A stretch of DNA of 64,000 nucleotides from Rossellomorea marisflavi (GCF_009806575.1 NZ_CP047095.1:3724001-3788000); one strand, 5' to 3'; counted from the first letter of the stretch, positions 37,586 through 47,831 are shown. Notes: generated by a model from the letters alone, not told the origin. Made by a program: numbers and translations.

Positions 37586-38436
37586 TCTTGATCCCCCGTT
37601 ACTTTGAATTGGATGAATGTCATGATGGCGATGAGCACCACGATGACATAGGCAATGGTTGAGGCATATCCGAAGTCGAAATACCGGAAACCGGTTTGAT
37701 ACAGGTACATCCCGATCGTCAGCGTCGCATCACTCGGTCCGCCTTTCGTGAGCACGAACGGCTCATCGAATAGCTGCAGGGTCCCGATCGTCGACAGGAC
37801 GACGGTGAAAAGGATGACCGGCTTCAGCTGCGGGATGGTGATGGAGAAGAACTGGCGGACCTTCGATGCCCCGTCCATGCTCGCTGCTTCGTACATTTCT
37901 TCAGGGATGTTCTGGAGCCCTGCAAGATAAATGACCATATTGTACCCGACCCATCTCCACGTCATGGCGAGGATCAGGGAAGCTTTCGCCCAGAATGGAT
38001 CGTTCAGCCATGGGATGGCATCAAGTCCGACGGCCGCCAGCACCTGGTTGATGACTCCATCGTTCATGAGCATGATGGAGAAGATGATGGAATAGGCAAC
38101 CAGCGAGGTGACCGCAGGCAGGAAGAATGTGACCCGGAAGAACCCTTTCATCCTGAGCAATGCGGAATTAAGAATGGAAGATAAGATGAGGGCGAGCAGT
38201 ACCATGATCGGTACCTGAATGATCAGGAGGATGAACGTATTCTTCAATGCTTTATGGAAGATTTCATCCGACATGAGCCGCTTGTAGTTATCAATGCCGA
38301 CAAAGGCAAGATTCGCCCCCTGTCCCGATTGAAAACTCATGATCAGGGACGAGATGATCGGATACAGCATGAACACACTGAACAGCACAAGTGCCGGTGC
38401 GACAAATAAGTAGGGAATATAGGCTTTCGTCTTCAT
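37582..38436 (-). CDS. Carbohydrate ABC transporter permease (MalF/MsmF type)
   Basis: 284 aa, six helices. EAA loop YEAASMDGASKVRQFFSITIP (about 190-210, Y/E-E-A-A-x-x-D-G-A form). GAAGG site. Separated from the binding-protein gene by 93 bp that contain a terminator-like hairpin. Confidence 0.92.
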   Translation of the reverse strand: MKTKAYIPYLFVAPALVLFSVFMLYPIISSLIMSFQSGQGANLAFVGIDNYKRLMSDEIFHKALKNTFILLIIQVPIMVLLALILSSILNSALLRMKGFFRVTFFLPAVTSLVAYSIIFSIMLMNDGVINQVLAAVGLDAIPWLNDPFWAKASLILAMTWRWVGYNMVIYLAGLQNIPEEMYEAASMDGASKVRQFFSITIPQLKPVILFTVVLSTIGTLQLFDEPFVLTKGGPSDATLTIGMYLYQTGFRYFDFGYASTIAYVIVVLIAIMTFIQFKVTGDQE

Positions 38437-38462
38437 ACATCAACCTTCTCTCTATGATTCAA

Positions 38463-38516
38463 TAAAAAAAGAGAGAGACACGAGGTCCCGGATTGATCCT
38501 GGCTCTATCTCTCTCA
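38463..38516 (-). terminator. Intra-operon attenuator between binding protein and permeases
   Basis: Minus-strand GAGAGAGA...TCTCTCTC stem with an inner CCAGGAT/ATCCGGG hairpin, followed by seven T. Partial read-through would keep the binding protein more abundant than the membrane subunits. Confidence 0.7.
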
Positions 38517-38529
38517 TCATCGTGAATCG

Positions 38530-39822
38530 TCAGTTATTGATATCCCGCTTCGTACGGTCCTTCAATCGTTTGGCCGCATCTTCAAGGGCCTTATCTGCTT
38601 TGGCGCCATTGAACATATCAGCCTGTGCTTTGATCGCTTCATCCAAAGCCAGGGAATAATCCTTTGTATAGTACGCAGTCGGGATATCCTTCATCTCATC
38701 TGCGAACAATGACCAGATTTCCTGACCTCCGAAGAACTCGACGCCTTCAGTGAACACTTCAGAATCATAGGCCGTATTCAAGGAAGGGAACAGACCGTAG
38801 TCTTCCATGGCCATGATCTGCGTATCAGTATCTGTGGAGAAGAACTCCATGAACTTATAAGCAGCATCGGCATTTTTAGAGGAAGCAGGAATCATCCAGC
38901 CACCGCCGCCGAGGTTTGCTGCACGATTGCCACCTTCTTCAATGGCAGGAAGCGGGAACACACCCCAGTCGCCGCTTGTATCTTTCGCTTGATCCACAAT
39001 CGTTCCGTAGTACCATGCACCGAATGGAATTGTTGCAACCGATCCGTCAGCCGTGGCAGAAACCGTTCCGTTCCATCCATCGACGTTCTTGATCAAGTCG
39101 GCATCGGCGAATTTCTTCTGAATTTCCATCGCCTTCACGGCTTTAGGATTTGTCAGGTCGATATTGCCTTTTTCATCAAAGTAGAATGCACCTTGCTGGT
39201 TCAGCATCATCCGGAACGTCGGATCATCCTTAAACATATCAAGCGGCATCGCAGCTACACCTGTTTTATCCTTGATGGTCTTACCTGCTTCCAAGAAATC
39301 ATCCCATGTCTCGATGTCTTCTGCTTTCACGCCCGCTTCTTCAAAAATGCTTCTGCGGTAGAACATTCCTGAAGGACCGGCATCGAATGGCATGGCATAG
39401 TAATCGCCGTCCACTTGGGCAAGGTCATTCTTGAAGGAAGGGAACTTATCTTCATGGTCCTTGAATCCTTTTTCGGAAAGGTTTACGAATCCATCCGGAA
39501 ACGCTTCCACATAGCCGTGGATCCGGTCATCTTCCACAAGTACGATGTCCGGCAGGCCGACACCGCCGGCTGCAAGGCCAGTGGAGAGTTTGTCATATAC
39601 GTCAAGGCGTCCGATATCCTCGACTTTCAACTTCACATCAGGATTTTCTTTTTCATATGTTTTGATTGCTTCGTTCAATGCCCCGACGTTCACGTTCCAC
39701 GCCCAGGCTGTGAGGGTCACTTTGCCGTCCTTGCCTTTTCCATCGCCACCGCTGCTATTGGAGCTGCATCCGGCAATGATCAGGGTCGCGATGATCCCCA
39801 TCAATACGACTAACTTTTTCAT
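38530..39822 (-). CDS. Galactoside ABC transporter substrate-binding lipoprotein
   Basis: 430-aa family 1 sugar-binding lipoprotein; lipobox LIIAGC (Cys19). Then VTLTAWAWNVNVGALNEAIK, DIVLVEDDRIHGYVEAFPDGF, GPSGMFYRRSIFEEAGV, and GGGGWMIPASSKN. The frame is open to 39870, and ATGs at 39831 and 39822 compete. AAAGGGG nine bases before 39822 selects MKKLVVL. First gene of the operon, under a cre box and GalR-like half sites. Confidence 0.9.
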   Translation of the reverse strand: MKKLVVLMGIIATLIIAGCSSNSSGGDGKGKDGKVTLTAWAWNVNVGALNEAIKTYEKENPDVKLKVEDIGRLDVYDKLSTGLAAGGVGLPDIVLVEDDRIHGYVEAFPDGFVNLSEKGFKDHEDKFPSFKNDLAQVDGDYYAMPFDAGPSGMFYRRSIFEEAGVKAEDIETWDDFLEAGKTIKDKTGVAAMPLDMFKDDPTFRMMLNQQGAFYFDEKGNIDLTNPKAVKAMEIQKKFADADLIKNVDGWNGTVSATADGSVATIPFGAWYYGTIVDQAKDTSGDWGVFPLPAIEEGGNRAANLGGGGWMIPASSKNADAAYKFMEFFSTDTDTQIMAMEDYGLFPSLNTAYDSEVFTEGVEFFGGQEIWSLFADEMKDIPTAYYTKDYSLALDEAIKAQADMFNGAKADKALEDAAKRLKDRTKRDINN

Positions 39823-39884
39823 CCTCTTCATCCCCTTTGTGTTTCGATATGTGTTAAAGGTTATTACCAAGCTGAAAAACTTCT

Positions 39885-39898
39885 AGTAAGCGTTTACA
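39885..39898. promoter_or_regulatory. CcpA cre box of the galactoside operon
   Basis: On the minus strand TGTAAACGCTTACT, a full match to TGWAARCGYTWNCW, 63 bp upstream of the first gene. Confidence 0.8.
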
Positions 39899-39912
39899 TC
39901 TTACTTTTGATT

Positions 39913-39953
39913 TTAGTAAACTAGTTCGATCAGGTCAAGAGATTTTTTACTAA
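39913..39953. promoter_or_regulatory. GalR-like half sites of the galactoside operon
   Basis: TTAGTAAA (39913-39920) and its inverse TTTACTAA (39946-39953) flank 25 bp. The same half site forms a perfect palindrome in front of the galKETM operon (47913-47931). Confidence 0.55.
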
Positions 39954-40027
39954 AAATTTTAATAGTTTTTTACTTTGTGAAAATAGAAGTCGTTTTGGTC
40001 GTTTGATCCTCGTTTATTCAAGGAGTT

Positions 40028-40446
40028 TGATTGCCGATAAGGACGTTCCTTTTCGCTACGGCGGCTCGCTTTGAGGCGGAGGCAGTTGAGCCGCTTTGGC
40101 TACGCCTCCAGGATCTCCACCTTGCCTCTTTTCCCGCAGGAGTCGAGCCGCCTAAACTTCAATGCGCTCTTGGTTAAGAGTAAAACAAACCTTATGTATT
40201 TGGTACAAGCTCAAATATTAGAGATTGATAGACCTTGAGGGTGCTTGCTTGGGGAAGGATGATGAATGCACGGAAGATTTAGCATGGAATCTGGATTCAA
40301 TGGCCGATAAGGACGCTCCTTTTCGCTGCGGCGGCTCGCTTTCCGGCGGGAGGTAGTTGAGCCGCTTCGGCTGCGCCTCCAGGGTCTCAACCTTGCCTCT
40401 TTTTCCGCAGGAGTCGAGCCGCCTCCGCTTCAATACGCTCTTGGTT
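40028..40446 (-). repeat. Two structured repeats in minus orientation, 270 bp apart
   Basis: Copies at 40028-40176 and 40298-40446. Minus-strand outer stem GGCGGCTCG / CGAGCCGCC is perfect in both. Second copy has AGCCG-AAG-CGGCT as inner hairpin. Both start at the shared sequence GCCGATAAGGACG and end with CGCTCTTGGTT. Bases 40177-40297 and 40447-40606 show no gene. Confidence 0.82.
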
Positions 40447-40606
40447 GGGATGATGGTGGCCATTCTTTATGGGGAGAGACCTTTCGTGCGGATAGCCTAA
40501 CTGGAAAGAACGAGTTTCAGAGATCTTAACCTATTACTTTACTAAAATATTTTATCTGCATCTAAAAAAGGAGAGTGAGTCTCGGACAGAGTTACTTACC
40601 CTATCC

Positions 40607-41625
40607 TGGAACGCCCCCCATCACTTCTCTACCTTATTAAATTAATCCAGGGGCTGGATGCAATCAGGGCCATTCACCCTATCTTTACCAAAAAGTGCAG
40701 TGCAGCGGAGGACGGCCGCAGCGGAATGGAGCGATCCCATCTTTCCACTCCCTACATTCCAATTTCAATAAAGGGGTGCCCGCAATCAGAACCATTCACC
40801 CTATCTTTACCGAAGAGTACAGTGCAGCGGAGGCCGGCCGACTCAGAAGGGAATAGAGTGCGGGAGAGATCCCGCAGGTACGAGGAAGCTCGACCCACTC
40901 CCCTCGGAAAGCGGACGGCCGCAGCGGAACGGAACGCACCCATCTTTCCACTCCCTACATTTCAATTTCAATAAAGGGGTGCCCGCAATCAGAACCACTC
41001 ACCCCATCTCCACCAAAAAGTGCAGTGCAGCGGAGGCCGGCCGACACCGAAGGGAATAGAGTGCGGGAGAGATCCCGCAGGCACGAGGAAGCTCGACCCA
41101 CTCCCCCCGCCGCAGCGGAACGGAACAAACCCATCTTTCCTCTCCCTCCATCCCACTTTCAAAAAAGAAGGGTAGTCTGCGGATAGAATCACTCACCCCA
41201 TCTTCACCAAAAAGTGCAGTGCAGCGGAGGCCGGCCGACTCCGAAGGGAATAGAGTACGGGAGAGATCCCACAGGCACGAGGAAGCTCGAACCACTCCCC
41301 TCGGAATGCGGACGGCCGCAGCGGAACGGAACAAACCCATCTTTCCTCTCCCTCCATCCCACTTTCAAAAAAGAAGGGTGGTCTGCGGATAGAATCACTC
41401 ACCCCATCTTCACCAAAAAGTGCAGTGCAGCGGAGGCCGGCCGACTCCGAAGGGAATAGAGTGCGGGAGAGATCCCGCAGGCACGAGGAAGCTCGACCCA
41501 CTCCCCTCGGAAAGCGGACGGCCGCAGCGGAACGGAACGCACCCATCTTTCCTCTCCCTCCATCCCACTTTCAAAAAAGAAGGGTAGTCTGCGGATAGAA
41601 CCACTCACCCCATCTCTACAAACCA
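40607..41625 (+). repeat. Tandem array of structured repeats, about 200-bp unit
   Basis: Starts with a 3' remnant (GGAACGCCCCCC). Copies follow whose GTGCAGTGCAGCGG or GTACAGTGCAGCGG starts lie at 40695, 40817, 41020, 41214 and 41420. The copy at 40695 is reduced to its two ends, and that at 41020 lacks part of the distal arm. Full copies have GCGGGA-GAGA-TCCCGC, CGAG-GAAG-CTCG and a GGCCGGCCG / CGGACGGCC outer arm. The spacers (around CTGCGGATAGAATCACTCACCCCATC) are conserved too. Long open frames on the minus strand through this array are artefacts of the repeat. Confidence 0.88.
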
Positions 41626-41626
41626 A

Positions 41627-41657
41627 AACAAAAAGAGCCCCTACCAAAGGGCTCTCT
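41627..41657 (-). terminator. Rho-independent terminator of the glutamate dehydrogenase gene
   Basis: Minus-strand AGAGCCC-TTTGGTA-GGGGCTCT followed by TTTTTG. Confidence 0.85.
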
Positions 41658-41663
41658 CCTCCA

Positions 41664-43043
41664 TCAGTACAGCTTCCCCTGCCGATACAGCACGGTGGAC
41701 AGCTTCATGACGGAATGAATATAGCAATTCTGCCGCAGGGAGAACGGGTCGCCGAAGAACATCGGAAGCACCGTATCGAACGTATGCGTCATCTTTTCAT
41801 ACAGCATCTTGAACACTTCTTCCTCCGAGTAAAACTGCGTCTCCCTGCCCTGCAGCCACTCGAAGTACGACACGATCACCCCGCCGGCATTCGCCAAGAT
41901 ATCCGGGATGACAATGACACCGCGGTCATTGAGAGAAGCGTCGGCCTCCGACTCAATCGGGGCATTCGCTCCTTCAACGATGATATTCGCCTTCACTTTT
42001 TCCACATTATCCTTATGGATCTGGTCTTCCAGCGCGGCCAGGATCAGCGCATCCAACTCGAGATAGAGCACGTCGTCTCGGTCGTGGACCTCGGCTTTGA
42101 CCTCTGCTTCCTCCAGGGCCACCTCTGTATCAGGCAGATCGCCGCGGTTCTTCTGGGCGTATTCGATGAGACCCGGTATGTCGAGTCCGTCTTCATTGTA
42201 TAGCATTACATTCCGGTCGCTGACGGCCACGACCTTGATGGACAGGTGGGTGGACTGATGCGCTTCGAGGGCCGCGACCGATCCCACATTCCCGAATCCC
42301 TGGACGGCCACCTTCAAGGGGCGGTCTTCATGTTTCAACAGATTTTTGGCGAATAGGCCATCGTTTTTCGTCAGGAAGCTTTTCTTATCCTTCATGAAGT
42401 CATGGAGAAGATACTTCAAGGAAAAGAATACCCCTTTCCCGGTTGCTTCCCTCCTGCCGAGGGAGCCCCCGTTCACGACGCTTTTGCCCGTGAAGCTCCC
42501 CCTGTATGGGTGCCCGGGGCGGATGCTTTTGTATTCTGCCATCATCCAGTCCATCTCCCGCTCCCCGGATCCCATGTCGGGCGCCGGGATGTCTTTGTCG
42601 GGACCGAGGATATCACTGAAGTATTGGACATATTTCTTTGAGATCAGATGAAGCTCCTTCTCGGAGTAGTCCCTCGGATCAAGGAGGATGCCCCCTTTCC
42701 CTCCTCCGAACGGCACGTCATGAAGGGCATTCTTCAGGGTCATGAGGGAAGCGAGATTCTCCACTTCCTCTTCATTGACGGATTCATGGAAGCGGATCCC
42801 TCCCTTATAAGGACCGAGGGCATTGTTATGCTGCACGCGGAATGCAGGGATCCTTTCGACACGGCCGTCCTCGAGGGCGATCCTCAGGAAGGACTTATGT
42901 ATATGATTGGGGGTCGACAGGATCGAGGTGAGGGAGCTGAATGCCTTCTTCCTCGATTCACCCTTCACCCCGGGTAAAAATGATTCATCTTCAAGCAGTG
43001 CATCCAATGATTTTTGAACGATCTTCCTTGTTTGACTGATCAC
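41664..43043 (-). CDS. Glu/Leu/Phe/Val dehydrogenase family protein
   Basis: 459 aa. Catalytic domain with GPYKGGIRFH, VPFGGGKGGI and the active-site PAPDMGSGEREMDWM; Rossmann domain with VQGFGNVGSVAA; then ANIIVEGANAP and NAGGVIVSYFEW. It interconverts glutamate and 2-oxoglutarate plus ammonia in most relatives. It is about 35 residues longer than RocG/GudB (424 aa), with an extra stretch (KDKKSFLTKNDGLFAKNLLK, about 220-240) between the domains, so it belongs to a different subgroup and the substrate is less certain. GTG start at 43043 behind GGGAGGG. Confidence 0.88.
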   Translation of the reverse strand: MISQTRKIVQKSLDALLEDESFLPGVKGESRKKAFSSLTSILSTPNHIHKSFLRIALEDGRVERIPAFRVQHNNALGPYKGGIRFHESVNEEEVENLASLMTLKNALHDVPFGGGKGGILLDPRDYSEKELHLISKKYVQYFSDILGPDKDIPAPDMGSGEREMDWMMAEYKSIRPGHPYRGSFTGKSVVNGGSLGRREATGKGVFFSLKYLLHDFMKDKKSFLTKNDGLFAKNLLKHEDRPLKVAVQGFGNVGSVAALEAHQSTHLSIKVVAVSDRNVMLYNEDGLDIPGLIEYAQKNRGDLPDTEVALEEAEVKAEVHDRDDVLYLELDALILAALEDQIHKDNVEKVKANIIVEGANAPIESEADASLNDRGVIVIPDILANAGGVIVSYFEWLQGRETQFYSEEEVFKMLYEKMTHTFDTVLPMFFGDPFSLRQNCYIHSVMKLSTVLYRQGKLY

Positions 43044-43059
43044 GCAATCCCTCCCAGTA

Positions 43060-43073
43060 TGAAAATGCTTTCT
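43060..43073. promoter_or_regulatory. Imperfect cre box before the dehydrogenase gene
   Basis: TGAAAATGCTTTCT differs from the cre consensus only by T for the central C. It is 17 bp upstream of the start codon. Confidence 0.4.
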
Positions 43074-43133
43074 TTATCACCTTCCCCTCCAGTATATGTT
43101 AAAAACATTTCAAGCTCAAAAAGATGGAAGCGC

Positions 43134-43165
43134 AAAAAAAGAGTGCGCCGACACAGCACACCCTC
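43134..43165 (-). terminator. Rho-independent terminator of the galKETM operon
   Basis: Minus-strand GGGTGTGC...GCGCACTC hairpin (one wobble, one bulge) and seven T, just after the galM stop. Confidence 0.75.
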
Positions 43166-43168
43166 CGT

Positions 43169-44161
43169 TCAATCCTGAAGCATAAATCGATACCTGGTCC
43201 TTGCCCGGTACTCTCCGCCCGCTCTGACCATGATAGTCGGGAAATCGGAATGGTTCGGGGCATCAGGATAGCCTTGGGCCTCAAGAGCAATCCCGGGATG
43301 ACGGCTACCATCTCCACCAGCAAGCTGAGCCCCCTCCAGATCGGTACCCGTATAGACAATGACGACAGGCTGATCCGTTTCAATGACCACTTTCCTCCCA
43401 GAAGCGGGATGATGCAAAGAGATTTCTTCACTGAAGTGCTCATCAAGCAGGAAGGGATGATCGATGTCGGGTCTGTTTTCCGAAAACGGCCCTTCAAACC
43501 GGAAGCCTCCTTGTGACAGGGGAAGGATATTCCCGGTGGGAAGCTGCTCATCGTCAAGCTCCAAAAACCTCTTGGATTTCAACCGAAGCTCGTGATCGGT
43601 ACTATCGGAGCGGGGATCGCCGCTCAGGTTGAAATAGCTGTGATTTGTCAGATTGATCGGGGTATCTTGATCCGGGATGGCCAAATAAGAAAGGGTGAGT
43701 TCATCCTTGTCGGAAAGGGTATACGTGACCTGGATCATGACGTTTCCGGGGTAACCGCCTTCCCCGTCTTCACATGCGACCTCCAACGTCACAGAATTTT
43801 CCGTCACTTCTTTCTCCGACCACACCTTTTGATTGAGTCCGTTCCATCCTCCGTGTAAATGATTTTCCCCTTCATTGCGATCAAGCAGGAATTCGTTGCC
43901 CTCATACGAATATCGGGCTGCGGATAGGCGACCGGCCACCCGGCCGATCATCGCCCCGATACAATACTCATCCCTGCGGTACCCTTCAAGGGAATCGTAG
44001 GAGAGCACGACATTTGCACGATTCCCTTCATGGTCCGGCATCATGATCGAGGAGATGATGCCGCCATAGGTCAGGATGGATACCTTCATGCCCGCGGCAT
44101 TTTCCAGCGTGTATTCAAATACCGCTTCTCCGTTGTGTTCGCCTATTTCATTTTTCATCAT
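43169..44161 (-). CDS. galM: Aldose 1-epimerase (galactose mutarotase)
   Basis: 330 aa. Interconverts alpha and beta galactose ahead of galactokinase. Family features: LTYGGIISSIMMPD near the N-terminus, GRVAGRL, the catalytic His regions NHLHGGWNGLNQKVW and LTNHSYFNL, and catalytic Glu in GIALEAQGYPDAPNH near the C-terminus. ATG behind GGTGGG. Last gene of the Leloir operon, 12 bp after galT. Confidence 0.94.
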   Translation of the reverse strand: MMKNEIGEHNGEAVFEYTLENAAGMKVSILTYGGIISSIMMPDHEGNRANVVLSYDSLEGYRRDEYCIGAMIGRVAGRLSAARYSYEGNEFLLDRNEGENHLHGGWNGLNQKVWSEKEVTENSVTLEVACEDGEGGYPGNVMIQVTYTLSDKDELTLSYLAIPDQDTPINLTNHSYFNLSGDPRSDSTDHELRLKSKRFLELDDEQLPTGNILPLSQGGFRFEGPFSENRPDIDHPFLLDEHFSEEISLHHPASGRKVVIETDQPVVIVYTGTDLEGAQLAGGDGSRHPGIALEAQGYPDAPNHSDFPTIMVRAGGEYRARTRYRFMLQD

Positions 44162-44173
44162 GCGTATCCCACC

Positions 44174-45661
44174 TTATTCAAATTGAGCCATGAACCGCCG
44201 GAATGCTTGCATCCCTTCTTCTGTCCACTTAAATACCCCCGCATCCTCCAGCACCCTGGAGAACTTTTTCCCCAGTTCTTCCTTGACGATCGACGCTGAA
44301 GTGTCTTCAGTAATCTCTTCACCACGCCTTTCCCGGATCTCCCTTACCCATTCCCGGTGATGGGCAGGAGCCTTTTCCACATTTCCATGAAGGGCATCCT
44401 CCACCAGTGAGAGCTCTGTTTTCAGACGTGCCGGGAGGACGGCCAGCCCCATCACCTCGATCAGGCCAATGTTTTCTTTTTTGATATGATGGACATCTTC
44501 ATGGGGATGAAAGATGCCTGAGGGATGCTCATCACTTTTCCGATTGTTGCGGAGGACGAGATCAAGCTCATATCGCCCATCCCGCTTCCTGGCAATGGGG
44601 GTGATGGTATTATGGGGTTCTCCATCTGTGGATGCGAAGATACCTACGGAAGGATCACTATAGGCCCTCCATCCCTGCAGGATATCATCTGCGGCATCGA
44701 GGAGCGGTCCCGCTTCATCTGCGCTCAGCCTCACGACCGACATCGGCCACTTTACGATGGCGGCACGGACGGACGGATGGGACGTAAGAGGATACGTCGC
44801 CTCTTCCTCCGCTCTTGCCATGGCAAATTCGTAACGTCCACCCTGATAATGGTCGTGGGAAAGGATCGAACCTCCCACAATCGGCAAGTCGGCATTGGAA
44901 CCGGCAAAATAATGCGGGAATTGCTTCACGAAATCCAGGAGCCTCCCAAAGCCATCGCGGTTGATTTCCATCGGTCGATGCTCCTCTGAGAGGATGATGC
45001 AATGCTCGTCATAATACACATACGGCGAATACTGAAGCATCCAGTCCTCCCCGCCGAGACCGAGTCTGATCATGCGGTGATGGGCTCTCCCGGGATGATC
45101 CAACCTGCCTTTATATCCTTCGTTTTCTACACAGAGGAGGCACGCGGGATAACGGTGATCGTGCTTCGGCAACAGCCGTTCCCTCGCGATCTGGGCAGGA
45201 TCTTTCTCCGGCTTCGACAGATTGATGGTGATGTCGAGTTCACCATACAGACTATCTACCTTGTAATGGACATTTTGGGCAATGCGTTTCGTCTGGATGT
45301 AATTGCTCAGGCGGCTCAACTTATAGAAATAGTCCGTCGCCCGGATAGGATCTTCCCTGTAGAGGGTGCGGAATTGGGCATTCACTTCGGACGGCTTCGG
45401 CATGAAGCAGTCCATCAGCTCAGCCATCAACACCTCTTCCCCTCCCGGCTCGATGACCCCTTGATCCAGGGCTTCCGCCGCAAGGGCGGAAAGCAGATCG
45501 GGGATGTCCATTTCCGCATCCACTCCGCCTTCTTCTACATAGGAATCCCGGTCAAGGACGGCGAGGAGCCGGTTCCTGACGTATACCATATCTTCTTCCC
45601 TTATGAGTCCCGCTAAAAACCCCTTACCAACGAGGGAATGGAGCAGGCGATTGATCGTCAT
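44174..45661 (-). CDS. galT: UDP-glucose:hexose-1-phosphate uridylyltransferase (class II)
   Basis: 495 aa, the long Gram-positive GalT form. Transfers UMP from UDP-glucose to galactose-1-phosphate. Visible: [23 protein letters not shown] in the N-terminal part, [57 protein letters not shown] (HDH region). Its start overlaps the galE stop by 4 bp; AAAGGTG site inside galE. Confidence 0.95.
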   Translation of the reverse strand: MTINRLLHSLVGKGFLAGLIREEDMVYVRNRLLAVLDRDSYVEEGGVDAEMDIPDLLSALAAEALDQGVIEPGGEEVLMAELMDCFMPKPSEVNAQFRTLYREDPIRATDYFYKLSRLSNYIQTKRIAQNVHYKVDSLYGELDITINLSKPEKDPAQIARERLLPKHDHRYPACLLCVENEGYKGRLDHPGRAHHRMIRLGLGGEDWMLQYSPYVYYDEHCIILSEEHRPMEINRDGFGRLLDFVKQFPHYFAGSNADLPIVGGSILSHDHYQGGRYEFAMARAEEEATYPLTSHPSVRAAIVKWPMSVVRLSADEAGPLLDAADDILQGWRAYSDPSVGIFASTDGEPHNTITPIARKRDGRYELDLVLRNNRKSDEHPSGIFHPHEDVHHIKKENIGLIEVMGLAVLPARLKTELSLVEDALHGNVEKAPAHHREWVREIRERRGEEITEDTSASIVKEELGKKFSRVLEDAGVFKWTEEGMQAFRRFMAQFE

Positions 45662-46662
45662 GAAAGATCAGCACCTTTCTGATCGTTATATCCACGGGGA
45701 TGGCCCTTATGCCATTCCCACGCGTCTGAGATGATCCGTTCGATGGTCGTCCTGGAAGGAGTCCATCCAAGGACAGACCGTGCTTTGTCAGAAGAAGCGA
45801 TCAGCCTTGCAGGATCGCCCTTCCTTCGCGGAGCAACCTTCTCCTGGATCTGCCTCCCCGTCACCTGCCGTGACGTTTCAATGATGTCCTTGACGGAAAA
45901 CCCCTGGCTGCTCCCGAGGTTGAAGATCCCACTCCCGTTGCCTTCTTCGAGGTAGCGGATCGCAAGAAGATGGGCATCAATGAGATCTTCTACATGAACG
46001 TAGTCCCTGATACATGTTCCATCTGGAGTGTCATAATCGTTCCCGAAAATCGAGATGCTCTCCCGCTGCCCCAGTGCCGTCTTCAGTACCAGCGGGATCA
46101 GATGCGTTTCGGGATCATGATCCTCCCCGATCGAACCACCGGCTCCCGCCACATTGAAGTAGCGCAGGGATACATAGCGGATCCCGTATGCCTCATCACA
46201 CCAGCGCATGAGTTTTTCCATGGCGAGCTTCGTTTCGCCATACGGATTCGTCGGTCGCTCCGGCATATCCTCTGTAATCGGGACACGCTCCGGCTCTCCA
46301 TACGTCGCAGCCGTCGACGAGAACACGATATGCTTCACGCCCGCCTCCTTCATCACATCCAGGACCACACGGGTACCCGAGACGTTATTATCCCAGTATT
46401 TAAGCGGCTCCGTCACGGATTCCCCAACCAGGGAAGAGGCGGCAAAATGAATGACCGCTTCCACGTCTTCCCGATGGAATACCGATGTCAAAAATGACTG
46501 ATCCCTTATATCCCCCTCATAGAATCTCGCTTTCTCGTTTACCGCCTCTCGATGACCTGTTACGAGGTTATCTACGACTGCCGTGTCATATCCTCTTTCC
46601 ACCAAAGCCTTGACGGCATGGGACCCGACGTATCCAGCTCCTCCCAGTACCAAGATGCTCAT
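45658..46662 (-). CDS. galE: UDP-glucose 4-epimerase
   Basis: 334-aa short-chain dehydrogenase fold. NAD loop [26 protein letters not shown], catalytic [10 protein letters not shown], and [13 protein letters not shown] [12 protein letters not shown]. The frame extends seven codons further up, but ATG at 46662 has GGAGGG seven bases upstream and gives the standard N-terminus. Overlaps galK by 4 bp and galT by 4 bp. Confidence 0.96.
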   Translation of the reverse strand: MSILVLGGAGYVGSHAVKALVERGYDTAVVDNLVTGHREAVNEKARFYEGDIRDQSFLTSVFHREDVEAVIHFAASSLVGESVTEPLKYWDNNVSGTRVVLDVMKEAGVKHIVFSSTAATYGEPERVPITEDMPERPTNPYGETKLAMEKLMRWCDEAYGIRYVSLRYFNVAGAGGSIGEDHDPETHLIPLVLKTALGQRESISIFGNDYDTPDGTCIRDYVHVEDLIDAHLLAIRYLEEGNGSGIFNLGSSQGFSVKDIIETSRQVTGRQIQEKVAPRRKGDPARLIASSDKARSVLGWTPSRTTIERIISDAWEWHKGHPRGYNDQKGADLS

Positions 46663-47831
46663 ACGATCACCCTCCCTTTCCATTCTTTGGCGCCATCTGC
46701 GCTTTCTGCTGTAAAAAATGATGCCTCATATCCTATCACTCTCTTATATTCATCCCCTACCGACCGGACAAACGCCTGAACATGATCATTCTCCACGAGG
46801 GCAATGGCACATCCTCCGAACCCTGCACCCGTCATCCTCGCCCCGAGTACACCGGTTTGTCTCCATGCCGCCTCCACAAGGACATCCAGTTCACGTCCCG
46901 TCACATCGTAGTCTTCTTTCAGGGAGACATGGGATTGATTCATGAGCTGCCCGAATTCAGCTAATCGATGCTGATTCAACAGATGGAACGCCTTCACCGT
47001 GCGGACATTCTCTGATACCGCATGCCGGGCCCTTTTTTTCAGGACGGCATCCGGGATGGCATGCTCGTACTTCTCGAACTCACCAAGGCTCAAATCCCCG
47101 AGGGTCTCGATCCCGACAACCCGTCGCAGATAAGACAGTGCCTCCTCACACTCCTGCCGGCGCTCATTGTACTTGGAAGAAGCGAGCTCTCGGCGCTTAT
47201 TCGTATTCAAGATGATAAGGCTGTGCCCTTCAAAGGGTAACGGAGCATATTCATGTTCAAGGGACTGGACATCCAGAAGGATCCCATAGCCTTCCCTTCC
47301 CATGCCGATGGCAAACTGATCCATGATCCCACTGTTCACACCGATAAAGTCGTTCTCCGTCTTCATGCCCAGCTGCACCAATCGGATCCGATCCACATCG
47401 AGGTGAAACAACTCCTGTAAAGCCACCCCCGTCACAAGCTCAATGGATGCTGAAGAAGACAATCCCGCTCCGTTGGGAAGATTTCCGTAGAATAAGAGAT
47501 CGATACCCGTTTCCAACCGATGCCCATCCTGTATAAGGGAAGCCATCATCCCTTTTGGATAGTTGGCCCATCCATCGCTTTTATCATAGTTCAGGTCATC
47601 AACAGAGAACGTGATGATCCCCGCTTCGGAAAAGTTCAGGGAATGTACCCTGACCAGCCGGTCTTTCCGTTTCTTCGCTGCCACATATGTGCCGAGACTG
47701 ATGGCACAGGGAAACACATGGCCTCCGTTATAATCAGTGTGCTCGCCTATCAAATTGACCCGGCCCGGAGCAAAGAACACCCGGTCTGCCGCCGACCCAA
47801 ACACCCGTTGAAAATCGTTCAGTAATTCCAC
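46659..47831 (-). CDS. galK: Galactokinase, copy in the Leloir operon
   Basis: 390 aa, first gene of galK-galE-galT-galM. Motifs [51 protein letters not shown] and [14 protein letters not shown] are intact. It differs visibly from the galK at 33385 outside the motifs, so the two are old paralogs rather than a recent duplication. GTG start at 47831 with GGGGATCAGG in front. Under a cre-like box and a perfect 19-bp palindrome. Confidence 0.95.
   Translation of the reverse strand: MELLNDFQRVFGSAADRVFFAPGRVNLIGEHTDYNGGHVFPCAISLGTYVAAKKRKDRLVRVHSLNFSEAGIITFSVDDLNYDKSDGWANYPKGMMASLIQDGHRLETGIDLLFYGNLPNGAGLSSSASIELVTGVALQELFHLDVDRIRLVQLGMKTENDFIGVNSGIMDQFAIGMGREGYGILLDVQSLEHEYAPLPFEGHSLIILNTNKRRELASSKYNERRQECEEALSYLRRVVGIETLGDLSLGEFEKYEHAIPDAVLKKRARHAVSENVRTVKAFHLLNQHRLAEFGQLMNQSHVSLKEDYDVTGRELDVLVEAAWRQTGVLGARMTGAGFGGCAIALVENDHVQAFVRSVGDEYKRVIGYEASFFTAESADGAKEWKGRVIV

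Noticed and set aside
40607..41625. CRISPR array
   Set aside because: The repeated units are about 125 bp and the spacers between them are nearly identical. True spacers differ and repeats are 24-40 bp. No cas genes.
40752..41647. Arginine/serine-rich proteins encoded on the minus strand through the repeat array
   Set aside because: The open frames only reflect the GC-rich repeat (each copy yields the same SAAAVR...SRTLFPSESAGLRC pattern), have no ribosome sites and shift frame between copies.
46659..47831. Recent tandem duplication of galK
   Set aside because: Outside the GHMP motifs the two galactokinases differ along their whole length and sit in different operons, so they are old paralogs or separately acquired.
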